Of a stretch of 64,000 nucleotides of DNA, positions 42,309 to 55,800 are shown piece by piece. Every line of letters begins with the position of its first letter. The stretch's first letter is position 1. The position numbers and the translations under genes were made by a program. A model generated the notes under the pieces. The model saw nothing but the letters and a program-made list of their open reading frames with translations, made no database searches and was not told the origin of the DNA. The DNA is from an uncultured Anaerococcus sp. (lineage in GTDB: Bacteria; Bacillota; Clostridia; Tissierellales; Peptoniphilaceae). The stretch lies in assembly GCF_943912385.1 (NCBI RefSeq), contig NZ_CALTTY010000007.1, forward strand, positions 19,523 to 83,522. Direction: 5' to 3'.

Positions 42309-44378
42309 ATGAAGATTAATAAAAATAAACTAGGATTTAGTATCCTATCCCTAGCCCTCGCATTAGGCCTACCCCTAAATGCCAGCGCCACTGAAAAAGT
42401 TACCCAACCAGAAAATATTGAAATCACAGAAGATAATAAAATAGACAATACAGAAATTGAAAATACAGAAAATGTAGAAGATACTGAAGGCAAGGCCCTT
42501 ATAGAAGAAGATGAGATACTCAAGGAAGATACATACATAGAGCAAACTTCACCAAGCTTTACCCAAGAGCCTTCAAGGCCAGCCCAAAATAGGGTTACAA
42601 CTCTTCCTACTGTTGAAAGAAACAAAAAAGAAAGAAACAAGAACTACATAAGCCAACAAGGCATAGATACAAAAGAAGAAAAACCCTTTGAACTAGTATT
42701 AAAAGATAAGATAGATGAGGAAAAAGGGCTAATAAAAGAGGAAGTAGACGGCAAAATTAAATACAGCCTAACCTATGAACTTGGAATCATAGGAGATGGC
42801 CAGACACAAGACTATACAATTTCCTTATTTACCATAAAAGATGATGAAGCTAAATCTATTAACTTAAGATCTTATGTAGTAGATTCAGTAGCAAAATCAT
42901 CTGAGGATAAGAAAGTCCGTGAAATTGAAACCGATGAATACAAGGGCTACAAACTAGAAACCACCCTTAGGGACACCGGCTACCTAGAATTTGCCCTAGA
43001 CTTAGACCAAGATAGCGAGCCTGACACCCACACAATCTACTACCAAGTAAGTACACCAGGACATAAGACTATTGGAAAAAACGATATAAAAATCGATAAA
43101 AACGAAAACGGTGACCTATATATTGTAGAAGAGGAAGAAAAGGATGAAAAAACAAAGCTTATAGCAAACAAAGCCTCGAAATCCTACCTCATAAATGACA
43201 GTGAAGAAGATAAAAATCTCCTAGACCTTATGGATATAGAAGGAGACTTATCAGACGCTTATAAGCTAGATATAACCTACATCGACCCAGCTAAAGGTGA
43301 AGATAGAAAGGAAACGATCGAAAAAATTGAAGACTACAAAGTCCCAGCTGACTCGGTCGTAAAAATTTCTATAAGAGAAAATTTACCAGTAGAAGAAATA
43401 AAAGATGATGTAGAAGAAGTAAAAGAAGAGGCAAGTGGCGACAGCGTAAATGCTCCATCCTCCTTCAAAGATCTTTTAAAAGAAGCTAATGATTCTATAG
43501 AAGATTTAAACAAATCTACAAATGACATCAAATCCACCATCCTAGAAGCTGAGGATGGATTAAGCGAAGAAAATTCTGATGGTGAGGAAAAAGAAGAAGC
43601 ATCTCAAAAAAAATCAAATCCTAATAGCGAAGAGGAAAAGCTCGCAAATGAAAAGGCCCTAGAAGAAGCCATGGCCAAGGTCGAAAAACTCCTAGAAGAA
43701 AAGAAAAGGTCAATCATAGAAATAAATCCAGCCTATGACGACATCGAGGCAGAAGCCCTAGGCCTATCCATGATCCTAAGAGAGCAAACCAGGATTATAG
43801 AAGACTTAATCCAACAAGCCCTCCTAGACAATGAACTAGACAGCCTAGAAGAACTTGAAAAGAAAGATAAAGAAAAGGCAGACGCCGAATACAAAAGAAT
43901 AAGAGACCTTGTGGAAAAGGCAGAAGATGTAAATGAAAGGGCCGAGGAAAAACTTATCGAGCTAGACGAAATAAACTTAACCGATAACCTAACTGACCCA
44001 CTTATAATAAAAAATGTAGGAGCAAAACCAGTCTTAAACCTAGGCAGGCTCACCCCAATTACAAGGATAGACAACCTAACCTTCGACTCACCAAATGAAA
44101 GCGAAAGAGACTTCTCAAAAAACCTTGAAAGAAAACTTGCTAGGGCAGTCGAAAAGGTAGAAACTGTGACCATAGACAAAGAAGCTGACGAAAAAGCAAA
44201 AGAACTAAGTAAGGATAATAAAAAGTCAGAAAAAGAGACCGGCGACAAAGAAGGGGTCCTAGAAGAAAATCTAGAAAAAGAAGAAGGAAAAGATGAAAAA
44301 TCAGTCCTAGAAAAAGACGGGCCATCTTCCTTCCCACTTTTTGAAAGATACCTCCTAAGGTTAAACAAAGAAAAATAA
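42309..44378 (+). CDS. Secreted coiled-coil/surface protein, uncharacterised
   Basis: 689 residues from the ATG at 42309, six bases after GGAGG (an in-frame ATG at 42297 is part of the binding site). An N-terminal signal peptide (about 1-29, ending NASA) is followed by a Glu/Thr-rich linker, a beta-rich region (about 110-345) and a long acidic, probably coiled-coil C-terminal half. No LPXTG signal or membrane anchor is visible, so it is probably secreted or held by a partner. Its composition resembles the N-terminal part of the giant adhesin that follows. Confidence 0.65.
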   Translation: MKINKNKLGFSILSLALALGLPLNASATEKVTQPENIEITEDNKIDNTEIENTENVEDTEGKALIEEDEILKEDTYIEQTSPSFTQEPSRPAQNRVTTLPTVERNKKERNKNYISQQGIDTKEEKPFELVLKDKIDEEKGLIKEEVDGKIKYSLTYELGIIGDGQTQDYTISLFTIKDDEAKSINLRSYVVDSVAKSSEDKKVREIETDEYKGYKLETTLRDTGYLEFALDLDQDSEPDTHTIYYQVSTPGHKTIGKNDIKIDKNENGDLYIVEEEEKDEKTKLIANKASKSYLINDSEEDKNLLDLMDIEGDLSDAYKLDITYIDPAKGEDRKETIEKIEDYKVPADSVVKISIRENLPVEEIKDDVEEVKEEASGDSVNAPSSFKDLLKEANDSIEDLNKSTNDIKSTILEAEDGLSEENSDGEEKEEASQKKSNPNSEEEKLANEKALEEAMAKVEKLLEEKKRSIIEINPAYDDIEAEALGLSMILREQTRIIEDLIQQALLDNELDSLEELEKKDKEKADAEYKRIRDLVEKAEDVNERAEEKLIELDEINLTDNLTDPLIIKNVGAKPVLNLGRLTPITRIDNLTFDSPNESERDFSKNLERKLARAVEKVETVTIDKEADEKAKELSKDNKKSEKETGDKEGVLEENLEKEEGKDEKSVLEKDGPSSFPLFERYLLRLNKEK

Positions 44379-44823
44379 ATATAGGCATAAAGGGGCAGAC
44401 CCCCTTTATGCCTATCCTGGCTTAATCAGCTAGCCAACTATTATTTATTTAAAAACTTTTTTTATAAATCCTACAAACCCATAATTATTCAAAATTTTAA
44501 CAAGCAATTATAGTGTTTAAATTTTATGAAAGTAATAATCCTAAAATATATTTAGAATATACCGAGGGGGCAGACCTATCTTTAGCACATTACTGATAAT
44601 GGCTTACGAGAATCCCCCTAAATATTCTACATTATATAAAAATTTTTACCCAATCAACCATAAAAACATTTTACTTATATTTACAGGTAAAGAATACTAA
44701 AAAACAGATGAGAAACCACCAAGGAATAATAGATGAAAGTTAATAGAATTTTCTCAAAAATTAATATAGCTAAGATTAAGCCCACGGAAGACAGGAAGAA
44801 ATATACAAAGGAAGGAGGTTACT
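44379..44823. other. Intergenic region with hairpins before the adhesin gene
   Basis: The first hairpin has 15-bp arms (44381-44395 and 44401-44415) but no T run. A second nested structure spans 44553-44629: TAGAATAT/ATATTCTA outside, GGGGG/CCCCC, and CATTA/TAATG inside. The rest is AT-rich. A 61-codon frame starting at 44733 overlaps the adhesin start and is unlikely to be a gene. Confidence 0.6.
44381..44415 (+). terminator. Strong hairpin after the secreted protein gene
   Basis: Arms ATAGGCATAAAGGGG (44381-44395) and CCCCTTTATGCCTAT (44401-44415). It is probably a bidirectional or T-less terminator of the secreted protein gene. Confidence 0.6.
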
Positions 44824-46506
44824 ATGAAGGAGAAATTAAGCCAAATAACAAGGAAGATATTTGCGACACTTATAGCCATCACCATGTCTATACCACCAAC
44901 AGCCTTTGCATCAAATGACGACATCAGAGTCTACGACGCAAGCTCATCAGTAATGGGCCTTGCAGAAGATGAAAAGGTAAATGATATAGACCAGGTAAGA
45001 CAAGAAGAAAGTACAGGCGACATCCTAGACCTAGGATCTTATACCCTTGATACTAAGGCAAACCTAGACCAAAGCCTTACAAAAATCAACTACACCCTGA
45101 CCCTAAGAGCCAAGGAAGAAGTTGACCCAAATAAGGAAATTAGTCTAAACCTTTCCACAGGTGAACCTTCATCCATTAAGAACCTAAAGCTCACAGGAGC
45201 AAGCACGGATGTTACTGAAGAAAGAACTGACGAAAATGGCCTCACAAATTTAAATCTTAAGTCAAAGTCCGCAGATGAAATAGTCTACGACCTAGAAGCA
45301 GACATTAGACAGGCAAAAGATAAGAGAACCTATAACCTAATCCTAGGCCTAATAGATGGTGAGAATGTATCAATCAAGGACCTAAGCCTCATAGCAAAAG
45401 AAGAGACAAGCTTCATAGACGAGAAAGAAGTAACAAGCCTAGGACTTGAAAAAATAGAAAATTCCCAAATAAAAGCCCAAGGAACCTACAAAGAAGGAGG
45501 CCTCCTAGAGGGACTTATCGGAAATAAGGACACCATCATATGGACAGACTACATCTTAAATGATAGAGAAAACGAAGAATTCGACTATGAATTTAACCTT
45601 GATAAAAATCAAGACACACAAAACTCAAAAATAGCCCTAGACTACTATGAGCTAACAGACACTGGTTTTAAAATCAAGAAAGAATTCTCCCAAGAAATTG
45701 ACTTTTCAGAAAAAATAAACTTTGAAATCCCAGAAAATTTTGTGGCAAAGATAAGCCTAAAAACCGAAGTTTCAAAGAAAAACACCACCATAAAAAACTA
45801 CTCCTTAAACAACAGGACCATACAAAACCCTATTTATAAGGAAGGCGATGAAGAAAAGTCATCAGATGACGACGAAGACCCTGCGGGGGAAAGCGACGAC
45901 GAAGACCCTGCGAGTGAAAGTAAAAAAGAAGAAGCTAAACCAGATCAAGAAGAAGAAAAAGATATTACTGATAAGGACAAGATAAGAGAAGATTTAAAAG
46001 ATAGCAAAATTGTTGTCGAAGACTCTGAGGGGAATGAAGTCCCAGTCGAAGTCAAAGAAAAGACTGACGAAAAAGCTGATGAAAAAACCGATAACCTATC
46101 AGCCCTTCAATTAAACAAGGATAGCTTGATTGATAAACTAGCAGAAAAAGACAGTCTATCAGTAGAGCTTAGGTCTGCCATAGAAAAACTAGCCGAAGAC
46201 CTAGACTCTTACAATAAAGGTAAAATTACAGACCAAGAGCTAAAAGACTTCACTAAGATGCTAGCAGCTAATGAAAAGATTGAAAAAGATGATCTCAAAT
46301 CTTATATCGAATCAATCCTAGCTGGCTTAAATAAAGAAACAAACAAGGCAGCTAATTTAAATATCGAGGAAATTATCGATTATGCCTACCCGGAAGACCA
46401 AGGTCTAGAAAAAGATACAGAAGAATCTGACCAAGAGTCCCCAGCTAAGGACGAAAATTCTGAAGCAAAATCTGCCGAAGAAAACCAAGCAGAAGAAAAA
46501 AACTAG
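44824..46506 (+). CDS. Adhesin N-terminal fragment (signal peptide to amber codon)
   Basis: 560 residues. Signal peptide (about 1-30, ending TAFA), a beta-rich region to about 340, then an acidic Asp/Glu/Lys/Ser-rich stretch and helical repeats. It ends at TAG (46504-46506). The same frame continues open for 106 codons before the next ATG, with matching acidic coiled-coil composition, so the stop looks recent. Strong GGAGG upstream. If translated as is, it would be a secreted protein without an anchor. Confidence 0.8.
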   Translation: MKEKLSQITRKIFATLIAITMSIPPTAFASNDDIRVYDASSSVMGLAEDEKVNDIDQVRQEESTGDILDLGSYTLDTKANLDQSLTKINYTLTLRAKEEVDPNKEISLNLSTGEPSSIKNLKLTGASTDVTEERTDENGLTNLNLKSKSADEIVYDLEADIRQAKDKRTYNLILGLIDGENVSIKDLSLIAKEETSFIDEKEVTSLGLEKIENSQIKAQGTYKEGGLLEGLIGNKDTIIWTDYILNDRENEEFDYEFNLDKNQDTQNSKIALDYYELTDTGFKIKKEFSQEIDFSEKINFEIPENFVAKISLKTEVSKKNTTIKNYSLNNRTIQNPIYKEGDEEKSSDDDEDPAGESDDEDPASESKKEEAKPDQEEEKDITDKDKIREDLKDSKIVVEDSEGNEVPVEVKEKTDEKADEKTDNLSALQLNKDSLIDKLAEKDSLSVELRSAIEKLAEDLDSYNKGKITDQELKDFTKMLAANEKIEKDDLKSYIESILAGLNKETNKAANLNIEEIIDYAYPEDQGLEKDTEESDQESPAKDENSEAKSAEENQAEEKN

Positions 46507-46824
46507 ACAGAAGATCAAAGAGAAAATCTTGAAAAAGAAGCTTTTAAAGAAAACCAGACCCAAGCTGAAGAAGAAACAGAAGAGGCCAAAAAAGCCTTTG
46601 ATGAGGACCTTGCCAAACTAAAAGATCAAGCAAGCAAGGAAGAAAATGAAATATCAGTCCTAGACAGCTTTAAAAGCCTAATAGGTCAAACTGACCTACA
46701 AAAAGCTGACAAAGAACTCAAAGCAGCCCTAGCAGACAAGACAAAGACACTTGAAGAAATCCAAAATCTCCTAGACAGCTTTGAAACAAAATATGACCTA
46801 TCTAGAGCTGACCAGGCCAAGCTA

Positions 46825-49800
46825 ATGGATGATAATGCAGATGCTATAAGAAACCTTGTAGAAAAAGATAGGAATCAAAACTTCCGTCCTCATATATTTG
46901 CAGATTTAGGCTCAAGCAAAATCAACCTAGAAGGTAAAAAGTTCACTGTAAGAACAGTCTTTAAAACATCAACAAAATCAGGGCCAATAAGAGCTGGCCA
47001 ATACTTTAATATTCACCTTGATGAGAAACTAACTGTAAAAAATCCAAGTGAATTAAAGTCAATTTATAATGGGTCAACTGAAATAGCTAAACCATCTTAT
47101 GATAAGAGTAGAAATACTATCAAGTATAAAATCTTAAATGATATTAATGAAGACTTACAAATACCATTAAATATCCCAGTAGACTATAATACAGCAAAGA
47201 TATCTGAAAATGATTTCACTAACAATACCATGACAGTTACAAATAAGGTATCTGGTCTTGGGGTAGAAAATCCAAAAAATCTTCTCCCACAAAGAGTAGA
47301 CAGGAATGGAAACCAAGAGGAATCCATCATAGAACCAGGTAGAGATGACGTAATAGAAATCATTGATGACAAAAACGGAAACTACCAAGTTCCAATAGAT
47401 ATTACAGGAGACCCTCTTATAGAAAATGGAGAAATGGTTGGAATCAATTGGAATATGAGAGTCCGAGCCGACCAGTCCCTAAGAGATCTTGGTTTCATGG
47501 CAAACTTCACAACAGTGAAGGGATCAGGCATTGGAGAAATTGAAAATGTATTAGTAAATGGCAAAAAAGTTGACGCTACTAGTCAACTAGAAAAAGCTTT
47601 GGGAATAGTTGATTCGAAACACCACGAAGTTACAGAAAATATCCAGGATGCTACTTATAGTTTCTATACAGAAATAACCAACAAACAAGAAAAATACATG
47701 GTAGACCTATCAGTTTTCTTAAAATCTAAAGGAAAAACTGGTGCTGTAAGATTTATCCTTGACCAAGGCTGGTCAAAAGAAAAAGTAGAAGAAGCAACTC
47801 CAACTAGAGTTGGTATTAACAACAGAACTACCATTGAGGGTAAGTTCTTGGCAAATGATAAAGCCCAGTGGACAATCACAGATGCCATCTCATCTGGAGA
47901 TGAAGAAAATTCTGGCATGCCACTTGAGGATAGAAAGCTTAACGGCGATCAAACTATAAGAAGTGGAAAAAGGGCTGTCTATGGATTAGATAAAGATGGT
48001 AAGATGGTTATAAAAGAAAATGAAAAAGCCATTAATTCTATCCCATCAAAAGAAACAGACCCAGCTGGAGAGCAAGCAGTAGGAAACATTGCAGTTTATG
48101 AATTAAATACAAGTTTAACAAATCCAGACCAAGCAAATAACTACAGTATTTCAGGTGTAAGAATTACTAAATTCAAAGACCTATCCATCGACCAAGAGTG
48201 GAACTTCCCAGAAAAAGGCATGATAATGCCAGCTCAAGATTTTATCGCAAAAGATAATAAAGGAAAAGAACTTGGGAAAGTCCATGTAGGTGAGGGTAGT
48301 GCAGGAGAGACCAGAAGACTTGTCACAATCCCTGATGCAAGATATTGGGATATTGACGAAAATACTCACGAAGCTTCTAAAATAGATAATAAGATAGAAC
48401 AAAATTTTGACCAAGATAATGTAAGAGTAGGCAGAAAAACTTATAAATACAACGAAAATGCCAACTATTATTTAGGCGATGAAAAAGTTCAATACATCCA
48501 CAACTCTGCAATAGAACAAACAAACGTAAAACCAGTAACCTTCACAGTAGTAAAAGTAGATAGCATGAACCCAAGCAAGAAGCTTGCAGGAGCTACATTT
48601 AAACTACTAAGCGATAACCACCCATCAATAGTAACTGACTCCCGAGGTAAGGCAACCTTTAACAATGTACTTCCTGGAACTTACACCCTAATAGAAGAAA
48701 AAGCTCCAGCTGGATACAAGCTTGACCAAGGAAGAAAGACAATTACTATCTCAAATGATGGTGCCATAAGTGTAGATGGAAGCAATATCCAATTAGGCGG
48801 AAATGGTGAGACAAAATTAGTCCAACACAACAGCGCTCCTAACTGGCCAGACTACATGAATGCTATGCATTATGGCAATATAAATGATGAAGGCGAATTA
48901 GAATTCTACCTTTACCTTAAACCACAAAGCAATAATGGTAGAGGTGGTACAAACAGAGACACAAGACTTAATATTTCTATACCAGGTGTAGAAATTACAG
49001 ATGTAAAAGCCTACGACGTATTTCCGGGCAACAGACAAACTGTTAGATACAACATGGAAAATCAATTCATGGATGGATATACGGAATCACTCGGAAATAA
49101 TGTAATAAATGCTGAAAACAATAACAAGATTACAGGAACTCCAAATAAAACTGATCCATACACCGGAAAAACAGGCTATGAAATCTACTTCCCAAAAGAA
49201 AGATTTGAAAACGACTGGGGATTCCTAGTAAAAGTAAAGGCGAATATTGAAAACAAAGATTCTGTCAGCTTAGGCTACGATTGGCTAACTAATTACGATA
49301 CAGCTAACCAAACAAAACTTACTCAAAATGTTGTTATAAGCAAGACAAATGGCAATGATGAAGATAACCAATTATTAGTAACAAATGAAGAATTTGTAAA
49401 AAGCCCAATAGAAGTTACAAAATTTGGCGATAGCTTTGATTCTGAAGGAAAAAGATCTAGACTTTCTGGAGCAGAATTTGTCCTAAAAGATAGCGATGGA
49501 AATGTAATAGCCAATAAATTAACTGACAAAAATGGTACAGCAGACTTTGGGAAATTTCCACCAGGAACCTATAGACTAGAAGAAAAGTCCGCCCCAGATG
49601 GCTACCAAAAAAATGGAGTCTATTTTGAAGTTGTAGTTGATGAGCAAGGCCAGGTAACTTATACCGCAAGATTTGAAGACGGTATCGGTACACCACAACC
49701 AGGCCATGACTACTATATAGAACAAGGCGAAGAATCTGGTGAATCAAAGAAGGCTATAGTTACAAGTGTCAACCAAAGACTTGAATACCTAGAAAACGAA

Positions 49801-52800
49801 CCAGGAGATATCGGTACAAAGACAGGTGTTTGGGAAGCTTATTCTTATGAATCCCTAAAATACCACGCTGACATCACCCTATCTAACTCAGCACCAGGCT
49901 CAAGGTTTGAAACCCAATTCGATAGAAACTTTGACTTCACCCAATACTTTAGCGAATTTCCTAAGGTAAAAATAGGTGGTGTAGAGGTAGCAGACCCATA
50001 CTTTGACTACAATACCAACCTATTAACCTACGTATTTAACGATAAATCAAAGGGAGGACAAGCTACAGCCTCTGTCGATCTCAGGGGTATAATTCCAGAT
50101 AAGTACTTTGCTAAAGAAACAGGGACTTATACATTTAACATAAAAGTAGCCCCAGGACAAACAGGATCTAATATTGGAGGAAACCCTAATCTAACAAAAG
50201 AAATAAATGCTGACTACGGCCGCCACCATTCTGATACAGGAGGCTCTAACCAGTCTTATTACTTCAGAGATGTATATCAAAAAGAAGATGGAGAGTGGTA
50301 TGTAACAGTCTTGTCATATCTAAACCCACTTGGACTTGGATATAGTTCAAAAACAGTCAGATATAACTGGATTACAACAGATTACCAGGATAACCGTATT
50401 GCAGAATGGTCAGGTAAGGGTTACAAACCCCTATATGAACTAGATGATGTAAAAGTATACGGAACTGATTATGGAACATATAGGTTAGAAGATCTTCCTT
50501 TAAATAGGTACATGCCTCTATCAATGGGTATAAGACCTGAGCAAGACCCTAATATCTACCACCCACTATTACATGAAGCGATAAATCCTGAAAGTAAGAG
50601 TGAAAGTTCACAAAATGGTGTTTCTATTAGCTATAATCCAGATAATCTAACAACTACTGGAAAGCTAGCTACTGAAGCTGAACGTAAATCTCCTCTTGTT
50701 GTAAAAGTTCCAAAACCAAAAGACAAGGGAGGATATGTAGTAGAACAGACATTTAAGATTACCGATATAGACCAGTTTAATAAAAAATGGAGAGCCTTCT
50801 ATATGAATGATGGTAACCTTGCATCAGCCTTTGCATCTAAGGCCAATGTTAATACTGCTATAGGAGACCAAGCTGGAGGAGAAATTCCAAAATATTACAA
50901 AGAAATTGTTGGTCTAATAAATAACGAATACATTCCAGGTAATTTTAAACTTACAAAATACGATGAAGCAAATCAAGATAATAAACTTTCTAATGCCACC
51001 TTTGTTTTAACAGATGAAAATGGCCAAAAAATCTACAGAACGTCAGATGCAAACGGAGTAGTAAACTTTCAAGATGTAGCACCTGGTAGGTATACCCTAG
51101 AAGAAACTAGGGCGCCAGAAGGCTACCAAGTAACTGACAAAAAATGGCAGGTTACAATCTTAAATGACGGTAGTGTAAGAATAAGAGAATCAACTGTAAC
51201 TAGCTCTGGCGAGCTATATACTGGTAAAGAAATTAATATTCCAGTAGCTAACAGACCAGCTGTACAAAAGTTTAGAGTCTACAAGAAAGATGGCAAAGGA
51301 AAACCACTTGCTGGAGCGAAATTTAAGATATCTGATCCAGACGGCAAGGATTCAAACTTCCCAATATATGCAGAATCAGACGAGAATGGTGTTGTTGAAT
51401 TTAACAGAAATCCAAAAGAGAATAATAACTATATTCTTGAAGAAGTTTCCCCACCAACTGGCTTCAAGCCACTTAATAAAAAATGGGTTCTAAGAGTAGA
51501 AGATGGCAAAGTAAAAATCTACAACTACTCAGAAAGTGATAAAGGAAACCAAGCAACTAAGTCAATACTGGATGATGATGGTGTTGAATGGGTTGATGCA
51601 AAAGGAAGAGATACATCATCCTGGTCAAATTATGATAACAGATGGACAGGTTGGGAAGGCAACAATCAAACTGCCGAATACCTGGGTACAAGAATTATAG
51701 CTTTAAACAGAGAAAAGAAATATGCTATCCAAAGATACGTAATAAACCCAGAAGCAAGAAGAAATATTAGTAAAACAACCGCATCTATCCACAGAGAAAA
51801 AACAGCTGATCCTAATATGGATTGGTTTGATATGAATAACTTTGATAAAGACACAGACATCAAAGTATTTAAGTTTGACAAACCAGTCACAGGACTTATC
51901 TCAGATATAAGACTTGCAGACTATAATGCAGAGGATATCACTTCTTCAGTTGTAAATAAAGCTAGGGAAGTAGCTGGTAAATACAGCGAGCCAAATAGGC
52001 TAAAATTAGATATTCCAGCTACAAATAAGCCAATAATGATTGACATCAAAGTACCATACCACTCAGAAGACGGTGGAGTCGGAACAGGTATGGACTGGGT
52101 AAATGGCAATGAAATCCACTGGAAGAGTGACTTCTACGAAAAAGTATCAACCATCAAGACCACAGGACGAGTAGTTGATCCAGGCAACACAATCCTAGGT
52201 TCTTATGTAGCAGAAGGATCTCTTGACGTAACAAACGAAATTAAAACCTATGGATTTAAGATTAAAAAAGTAAAAGAAGGTCAAACTAATACCGCAATAC
52301 CAGGAGCAGTCTTCAAATTAACAGGTCCAGAACCAAGCGTAGACGAAAGATATATGACCACTGATGCTGAGGGTATGATTTCCTTCAATAACTTAAAACC
52401 AGGAAAATATGAGTTAAAAGAAGAAGAACCTGCTCCGGGTTACCAAAAGACAGATGAAACATGGACTGTAACTATAACCCAAGATGGAAAATCATATATC
52501 AAATTAAACAAGACTCGTGAAGAAAGTCCAAATCGAGTAGAAAAATCAGAAGAGTTAACTACCCAGAGAGCAAGATATAGTTTTCTAGATAGACTTCAGT
52601 TATCTGACACAAAAGCTACTGGTCTTGAAATAGGACCAACCCTACCAAATATAAGAAATCCACTAGGCGCCAACACTACTAAGATTGACTATGAAGTTTC
52701 AAATCTTAAAGATAATGATAGATTTAAAAATCAAATAGATGTTACTTCAAGTGTAGAATATTTGGGTAATGATGAGTTTAAAGTTAGATATGATATGAAG

Positions 52801-55800
52801 AATATCACTGGCTCAACCCTATCAAACAAACGATTCTTAGTACACTTTGATAGTGATGCTAATTTTGTAGGTGGATCAACACGCACTTGGAAATGGAATA
52901 CAGATGGAGAAAATGGTAATCCAAACAATCCAGAAAATGCCAGTAGATGGCATAGTGGATATGATCCAAATACAAAAATAATAGGCATAAGAAATAATGA
53001 GCTAACTATACCTGCTGGAGATACAGCTAGTATAGAATTTAAAGTACAAGTAAGGTCAAACTTAGGAATAAATGATGATGAAAATTTAGTTGATTATATT
53101 AGATACGATGGTACAAACATAAAGCCATATCCAAGAGTTAAGAAAGTTAAGCTTTATGGTATCAATTATAAAGCAGAAGGTGGAACAATCACAACAGAGC
53201 CAATGGATTGGGCAACAAATGGATCTCTTGTAGAGATAAAAGATGTAAGTCCTAAAGCAGGTTATACTAAAACATCAGAAACAACTGTAACAAATAACAC
53301 CACTGGTGGAAATATTAATATTAGAAATGGCAATAGGTTCCCAATGCCAGCAAGTGATGTTACAATTTCTGCACAATTTGAAGCTAATACTTATAAAGTA
53401 AATAAAGGAAAAATAGAAAATGGTTCATTAAATGTACCAGCTAGTGCAAAAACTGACCAAGTAGTTAATATAACTGATATTAAGCCAAATGATGGTTATA
53501 AACTAGGTGAAATTACGGTAATAGATTCAAATGATAGACCTGTAGAAGTAACTAATAATAGCTTTAAAATGCCAGCAGGTGATGTAACTGTTAATGCAAC
53601 ATTTGTAAAGCAAGCTTATAAGATAACTAAACAAAATCCTACTAATGGTAGTTTCACAGTTCCAGAAACTGCAGAAGTAGGTTCTACTGTTACAATTTCT
53701 ATAGATCCAAAAGAAGGATATGAGTTAGATACAATCAGTGTTAGAGGTGGAGAAGGAGCAATTCCAGTTGATGGAAATACATTCACAATGCCAGCATCGG
53801 ACGTTGTAGTTGATGTAACATTTAAGGAAATTCCACCTCAGGTATTTAATATAACAGTAGATCAAACTCAAAATGGTTCTGTAAGTTCTGATAAGCAAAG
53901 TGCTAAGGAAAATGAAGAAGTTACTCTAACAGTAAAAACAAATGAAGGTTACGAACTAGAAAAGCTTCTTGTAAATAATGAAGTTGTAGAAGTTTCTAAT
54001 GGCAGATATATATTTACAATGCCAAAAGAAAATGTAAAAGTATCTGCAACATTTAAGAAAAAACCTATCACTCCTCCAGAAGGATCAACCTTAATCCCAG
54101 ATACTGGTTACGAGATTACCAACAAGCAAACAGGTCTTGACCTTAAGATTTATAAAAAAGATAGGTACGACAGAAAGCTTGAAGGTGCTATATTTACTAT
54201 TAGAAAGACTGATGAAAACTACGAAAACCCAGATGATGATTTTGGAGTTGTAAGAGGTAGTTCTAACGAAGAAGGCCTTGTAGAGTTTAAGAAAGATGGA
54301 AACAAAGTAAGTCTACCAGTGGGATACTATCTGATAGAAGAAACTTCAGCCCCATTTGGTTATAGAAAGCCGAATGCTCCTTGGAAAGTCCAAGTTGTAG
54401 AAGAAAATGGTCAACTTATAGCAAAATACGAGGGACCAGAAGAAACACCTCAAAGTTTCGTAGAAAAGAATGAAAATCTCGATATTAAAGTAGCAAATGG
54501 TGTAAAATACGCGACTAAGATTACTCACATTGACACAGAGGCAAGGTCTTATGTACAAAGAGTATATATTGATACAAGGGAAAAAAATAATGTAGTCAAC
54601 GTTCAAATCAATCCAAAACACAAGAGAGAAGAAATTGACAGGCCAGGACTTCCTCCAGTTACAATCAAGGAAGGTGTAAAGACCGCCTACAGGTCAACCT
54701 ATAAGATAACTGGATTAGAAGAAGGAGACCCTGATCAGGCTCAAATGATTAAAATCTTAAATGACTATGATATTTTTAATCCAAATGTATCAGTTGTCAA
54801 CACCGCAAGGTGGAGACCATTTGACTGGGCCTTTGATGAAGACCAATTAAACCTAGAACCAGGCGTATATTATATCGATATTGAAGGATTCTACGATACT
54901 TCCATTATAGACAGAAATGTAACCAATGAAGTATTGATAGATAAAAACTATAATTTCATTGATAAAAACGGTAATAAAACTGATCAACCAGTACTAAAAG
55001 ATCCTTACAAATTAACAAAACAGCAAATGCCAGACTCCGATTTAGGCAAGATAGATATAGACATTGAATTTTTCGATGGAGCAAGAGAATTCAAACAACT
55101 GTATATCACTGACAATAACACGATAGACTACAAAGCCATTAAAGATGAAAATGGCAAGGACGAAGCTTCCTACCAAGGAGGTGCAGAAGCGCTTAAACAG
55201 TGGTTAATAATTAATCGTAGTGAAACTCAAGCTAAAACCTGGGCGAACTTAAATCCAGACGGTCAAAAATATAAGAATGCTTTAGGTCGAAAAGTAACTA
55301 TGGAAGGAAGGTCTTATATAACAGGTAAAATAACACCTCCTTTAACTACTCCATCAAGTACTATAAGTTCAAGTATGGATATCAGTCCTTTGTATTCATC
55401 AAACCAAACGAACACAGTTCCTCAAGAAGGATTAAGTGTAGAAAACGATGAAGAAAGATACAATATCACCTTCTCTAAGCACGGTAAAGATACTGACACT
55501 GATTCTATAGAAGAAATTACTAAGAAAAGACTTGAAGGTGCAGTGTTTAAGCTTGAAAAGAGAGTTAGAGAAGGTATCTACGAGGAAGTAGAAGGATCGC
55601 ACGTATCATCAGCCTTCAACGGCTACTTTGGTTTCAGAGGACTAAAACCAGGTCGTTATAGACTTGTTGAAGTCCAAGCACCAAAAGGATACCAGCCAAT
55701 AGATGGACCTCTTCTATACTTCTCAGTAGAGACAGTAAGCTTGGTATCACAAAGGATTACAGACCCTAGAACTGGTGAAAATATAGATGTAAATACAGTT

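Noticed and set aside
44733..44918. 61-codon frame before and across the adhesin start
   Set aside because: It overlaps the well-supported start at 44824 by 95 bp in another frame and has only a weak binding site.
46504..46506. Genome-wide recoding of TAG (pyrrolysine or suppressor)
   Set aside because: TAG ends arcC and other normal genes in the window, and no pyl-type gene is present.
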